Below, one piece after another: positions 14,296 to 16,779 of a stretch of 16,779 bases of DNA. The stretch spans positions 1 to 16,779 of the forward strand of contig JACQMB010000087.1 in NCBI GenBank assembly GCA_016203765.1. Direction: 5' to 3'. The stretch's first letter is position 1; each line of letters begins with the position of its first letter. A program made the position numbers and the translations under genes. The notes under the pieces are model-generated. The model saw nothing but the letters and a program-made list of their open reading frames with translations, did no database searches and had not been told where the DNA came from. This DNA comes from Deltaproteobacteria bacterium. Lineage in GTDB: Bacteria > UBA10199 > SPLOWO2-01-44-7.

Positions 14296-14784
14296 ATGGC
14301 TAAAATCACTCTCAAAGGCAATCCCTGGAATACCGCCGGGGAGCTTCCCAAGGCGGGTGCCAAGGCGCCCAGTTTCAAATTGACCAAGACCGATTTATCC
14401 GAAGTGACGCAAGCCGATTTTAAGGGAAAACGGATCGTGCTTAATATTTTCCCCTCGATTGACACGCCGGTTTGCGCGGCTTCGGTGAAAAATTTCAATG
14501 AGCGGGCCGCCGCTTTAAAGGATACCGTGGTCTTGTGCATTTCGAAGGACCTCCCCTTTGCCCAAAAACGCTTTTGCGGCGCGGAGGGATTGGAAAAGGT
14601 CCTGCCGCTGTCGGCTTTTCGGGATAATAACTTTGGCAAGGCCTATGGGGTGCAAATTGTCGACGGCCCACTCGCTGGCTTGTTTGCCAGGGCCGTTGTG
14701 GTCCTCGATCCCCAAGGCAAGGTCACGCACACGGAGTTGGTTGGCGAGATCGGGCAGGAACCCGATTATGAGGCATGCCTGTAG
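14296..14784 (+). CDS. tpx: Thiol peroxidase Tpx (atypical 2-Cys peroxiredoxin)
   Basis: Periplasmic or cytoplasmic peroxiredoxin that reduces H2O2 and alkyl hydroperoxides with thioredoxin as electron donor. At 162 aa it is close to the usual Tpx length. The peroxidatic Cys60 sits in the Tpx-type motif SIDTPVCAASV (54-64), with Thr57. Resolving Cys94 is in KRFCGAEG, and the active-site arginine is likely Arg132 in FARAVVVLD. The N-terminus (ITLKGNP) shows no signal peptide, so the cytoplasm is likelier. The gene stands alone, divergent from the SemiSWEET-like gene, and converges on the 561-aa gene with a 4 bp gap. Confidence 0.95.
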   Translation: MAKITLKGNPWNTAGELPKAGAKAPSFKLTKTDLSEVTQADFKGKRIVLNIFPSIDTPVCAASVKNFNERAAALKDTVVLCISKDLPFAQKRFCGAEGLEKVLPLSAFRDNNFGKAYGVQIVDGPLAGLFARAVVVLDPQGKVTHTELVGEIGQEPDYEACL

Positions 14785-14788
14785 GATT

Positions 14789-16474
14789 TCATTCGCAGAC
14801 CACCTTGGCGCAAATCTCCTGGACTTCGCTGTCGCAGACCGCGCCGGCCGCCGCCCCGGCGACAATTCCGGCCCATCCCCCGACCGCCGAGCGGGCCTCG
14901 CGGCGAATCAGCTCGCATCCCCCCTGCGTCATAATGGCCGCCTGGCAGGCGGCGATCCCCGCCGTGCATCCCAGGCTCGGATCGTAGACGACCGTAACCG
15001 GTTTGCCCCCGATATTGAAATTTTCCACCTTTTTCTTCGGCTCTTCCGGTCTTGGATCAAGCGCGGGGGCCGGTTGCGGGGGAGGGGCGGAGCGGGAAGC
15101 CCGAAGCTCCCGCAGTGTCCTTTCGATTTGCTGCAATCGCAGTTCGCGTTCCATCCTTCTCCGCGCCAGTGCCAATTTTTCCTGTTCGGATTCCGCCAAG
15201 GTTTGCTCAAAATCGTACCCCGGCTCCGAGACGTCAACCTTTTTGATGATTTTTTTGACGGGCCGGCCGGTCTCCGGGTCGGCGACGATGATCTCCGCCT
15301 GTTGCCGATCCCATTTGGCCGTCGGCATGTTTTGGATGATATCCAAAACCTTTTCATAGGCGTCCGGCGTGACCTCATAGACCCGCACCTCCGGGGGTGT
15401 AACCTTGACGACCGGAGGCGGGGCGTCGAAGTCGACGGAAACATTCACGGCCAGGGACTCCCCCTGAAACCGGGGGAAGCGCAATTTTGAGATTTTTTTC
15501 CAGAGGCACCGGTTTGCGGCCGAGAGGCCGCCGGGGTTGAAATCGGTGGAGAGTTTGCGCACCTTTCCGGAAGGGGCCAGTTGCATCGACATCCCGATGG
15601 TCCCCCCGACCGGATCGGTTTTAAAGCTGTGTTCGTAACATTGGATGGCGGCTTGCCGCGCCTTTTCTTTGAGATCTCCGTAAACTGGAAGGAGGGCGGC
15701 GTGTTTGGGGGCCAGCGCGTATTCCAACGTTTCTTCCTCCCGTTGGGACAACGCGATCGGATCGCTCAGTTGCTGATCGGGAAGGTAGTATCGCATGCTC
15801 CGGATATCCTCGGGCTCCGCGCCGGCAAGATCGAAACGGGCGTTGCCGCTTTCGTCCGTGGTTTTTTCGAGAAGGGTTCCGGAGGCCAGCCGGAGGCCGA
15901 CTTTGGTCTCCGTCAGGGGCTTTTCACGGCAATCGTAACTTTCGCCGCTTTTTTCCTCCTCGTTTTCCCCAAGGAGGGTTCGGGTGGTTTTGGGGTAGCC
16001 GGAGCATTTGATTAAAAGTCCCGTTCCTACTGACAGACACGTGGCACCTATTGCGGCTGTGCCCACAAGAAAACCGGTTTTCCATTTTCTGTCGGTATCG
16101 GCATCGTAATCATCTTCTATGTCTATGGAATTGATTCCAATTGCCGCACCGACTCCAACGACGCCGAAAAAAAAAGCCACTTGAGTAGTGGACCATACGC
16201 CCCAAAAATCGCCTTCGTCGCACGACGGGTTTGGATGCCTTTCTTCTGTTGTAATCTCAACCTCCCTAACCGTTTCGGTCCATTCCTTTCGGCAAGTGGA
16301 ACGATATTGGAATTGGAGATCGAGATTTGTTCCATCAACATAGTGGGAGTGATGAAGATCGGGGCCGGAGAGGACAATCTCTTCCTCGGGAGTTTTGTCG
16401 ATGACCTCCCGCTCGACGCGGGAGTTTTTGTAAAGATCCAGATCGAGGTCGGCCAATGGCGCTGTGACGGACAT
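14789..16474 (-). CDS. Two-TM envelope protein with AgmX/PglI-like domain and coiled coil
   Basis: 561-aa protein of unknown function. It has an N-terminal acidic region (1-96), two hydrophobic helices (about 97-117 and 133-156) and a region with paired cysteines. Residues about 288-350 (PVGGTIGMSMQLAPSGKVRKLS to FPRFQG) resemble the AgmX/PglI C-terminal domain of deltaproteobacterial gliding and energiser-associated proteins, including the Cys323 and FP positions. A charged coiled coil (about 425-462), a Pro-rich linker (463-482) and a Cys-rich Gly/Ala C-terminal domain (about 500-561) follow. ATG 16474 has GAAGGG about 5 nt upstream; an in-frame TAG lies 12 nt upstream, so the frame cannot be extended. 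It lacks an N-terminal signal peptide, so topology rests on the TM pair. It may be part of an envelope or motility complex (inference). Confidence 0.7.
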   Translation of the reverse strand: MSVTAPLADLDLDLYKNSRVEREVIDKTPEEEIVLSGPDLHHSHYVDGTNLDLQFQYRSTCRKEWTETVREVEITTEERHPNPSCDEGDFWGVWSTTQVAFFFGVVGVGAAIGINSIDIEDDYDADTDRKWKTGFLVGTAAIGATCLSVGTGLLIKCSGYPKTTRTLLGENEEEKSGESYDCREKPLTETKVGLRLASGTLLEKTTDESGNARFDLAGAEPEDIRSMRYYLPDQQLSDPIALSQREEETLEYALAPKHAALLPVYGDLKEKARQAAIQCYEHSFKTDPVGGTIGMSMQLAPSGKVRKLSTDFNPGGLSAANRCLWKKISKLRFPRFQGESLAVNVSVDFDAPPPVVKVTPPEVRVYEVTPDAYEKVLDIIQNMPTAKWDRQQAEIIVADPETGRPVKKIIKKVDVSEPGYDFEQTLAESEQEKLALARRRMERELRLQQIERTLRELRASRSAPPPQPAPALDPRPEEPKKKVENFNIGGKPVTVVYDPSLGCTAGIAACQAAIMTQGGCELIRREARSAVGGWAGIVAGAAAGAVCDSEVQEICAKVVCE

Positions 16475-16566
16475 GCCGCCCTTCTAGCCCCGACAGGCCC
16501 AAAAGTCCAGAGGGATATATTTGACGCGCTCTGGCGGCCCAGCACTCCAGCCGTAGGCCCGAGCGG

Positions 16567-16604
16567 CGGAAGGGGGAAAACTTTAAAAAAGTTTCCCCCC
16601 TCCG
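16567..16604. repeat. Long inverted repeat with A/T loop
   Basis: The arms CGGA-A-GGGGG-AAAA-CTT and AAG-TTT-CCCCC-C-TCCG pair over about 15 bp with one mismatch and one bulged A, around a loop of TAAAA. No T-tract follows on either strand. It could be a dispersed repeat arm, a protein-binding site or an RNA stabiliser. Confidence 0.6.
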
Positions 16605-16625
16605 AGAGAAGGGTGCAGAGGGTTT

Positions 16626-16642
16626 AGATGGGCGGCCCATCT
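16626..16642. repeat. Short perfect inverted repeat
   Basis: AGATGGG, loop CGG, CCCATCT: a perfect 7-bp stem. No terminator T-tract adjoins it. Role unknown. Confidence 0.5.
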
Positions 16643-16707
16643 GTAACAAGGTTTGAACCCATTTCCAGCAAAATCCCATTTAACCGCCAGCCTCCAGTTC
16701 CGATGTC

Positions 16708-16750
16708 GCAAAAAGCGCGCCCCCGCCTTCAGCGGCGTCACGCTTTTTGC
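16708..16750. terminator. Candidate bidirectional intrinsic terminator
   Basis: GCAAAAAGCG (16708-16717) and CGCTTTTTGC (16741-16750) are perfect 10-bp inverted repeats enclosing a GC-rich inner hairpin (CCGC-CTTCA-GCGG at 16723-16735). On each strand a GC stem is followed by TTTTT, so termination could act both ways. It is the only terminator-like structure I see in the window. Confidence 0.65.
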
Positions 16751-16779
16751 TGTGCCACTGTCCCCACTGCGGCGCAAGC

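Larger units (their letters stand above)
16475..16779. other. Terminal intergenic region with three inverted repeats
   Basis: This stretch of 305 bases holds no convincing gene. Open frames on both strands lack recognisable domains or ribosome sites. The clear content is three hairpins (16567-16604, 16626-16642, 16708-16750), spaced over about 180 bases. A promoter for the 561-aa gene is expected here but no good hexamer pair is evident. Confidence 0.6.

Noticed and set aside
16475..16545. Frame-shifted lipoprotein signal before the 561-aa gene (a different frame reads LLGLSG)
   Set aside because: There is no start codon, no lipobox Cys, and a stop lies between the frames. The resemblance is too short to call a broken gene.
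16646..16662. T-arm-like sequence (GGTTTGAACCC) suggesting a tRNA fragment
   Set aside because: No matching acceptor or anticodon stems surround it on either strand.
16583..16777. Minus-strand open frame of 64 codons at the window edge
   Set aside because: It spans the inverted repeats, has low-complexity basic composition, no ribosome site and no known domain.
1..16779. CRISPR array, transposase, phage or defence module
   Set aside because: No regularly spaced direct repeats and no recognisable mobile or defence proteins were found on either strand.

Overview
The window reads as a compact chromosomal segment from a Gram-negative bacterium, probably deltaproteobacterium-like (Myxococcota, Bdellovibrionota or a related uncultured lineage). 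That placement is an inference. It rests on a Cys-rich lipoprotein with a C-terminal membrane tail, a protein with an AgmX/PglI-like domain, and the pairing of class II ribonucleotide reductase with ThyX. No integrase, transposase, phage gene, rRNA or CRISPR array is visible.

Layout: 1-130 is a regulatory region with two NrdR-type boxes interleaved with DnaA-box-like sites, followed by a promoter. 160-3357 (+) is the B12-dependent ribonucleotide reductase nrdJ, convergent with thyX (3364-4263, -); together these supply dNTPs and dTMP. A PAP2-family membrane phosphatase/transferase (4301-4912, +) and a Cys-rich lipoprotein (4985-6013, +) follow. The lipoprotein gene overlaps at its 3' end a convergent M2-like zinc peptidase (5997-7592, -). 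tRNA-Val(CAC) and tRNA-Arg(CCG) lead into a four-gene tripartite tricarboxylate transporter (TTT) operon, tctC-tctC-tctB-tctA (7848-11723, +). On the minus strand, reading from 14190 down to 11701, lies a tight run: SemiSWEET-like protein, tRNA-Ala(CGC), lipoyl-less E2-type acyltransferase, Rieske-like protein, and ChrA transporter. Thiol peroxidase tpx (14296-14784, +) is convergent with a large two-TM AgmX/PglI-like protein (14789-16474, -). The last 305 bases hold no convincing gene but contain three strong inverted repeats.

Cross-cutting signals: (i) Four transcription-unit-leading genes (thyX, M2 peptidase, first tctC, tpx) share a geometry of -35 TTnAC, exactly 17 bp, a TA-starting -10, then 6-9 nt to ATG, which predicts leaderless mRNAs. 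Several downstream genes instead have clear Shine-Dalgarno sequences. (ii) All four convergent gene pairs overlap or nearly touch (from a 23 bp overlap to a 6 bp gap), leaving no room for intergenic terminators. (iii) A tRNA-Ala sits inside a protein operon, with the upstream gene's stop codon within the tRNA and the downstream ATG 6 nt after its CCA. I see no clearly new defence or mobile system. The most unusual items are the nrdJ control region, the leaderless pattern, the embedded tRNA, and the Rieske-like protein with a cluster ligand replaced.
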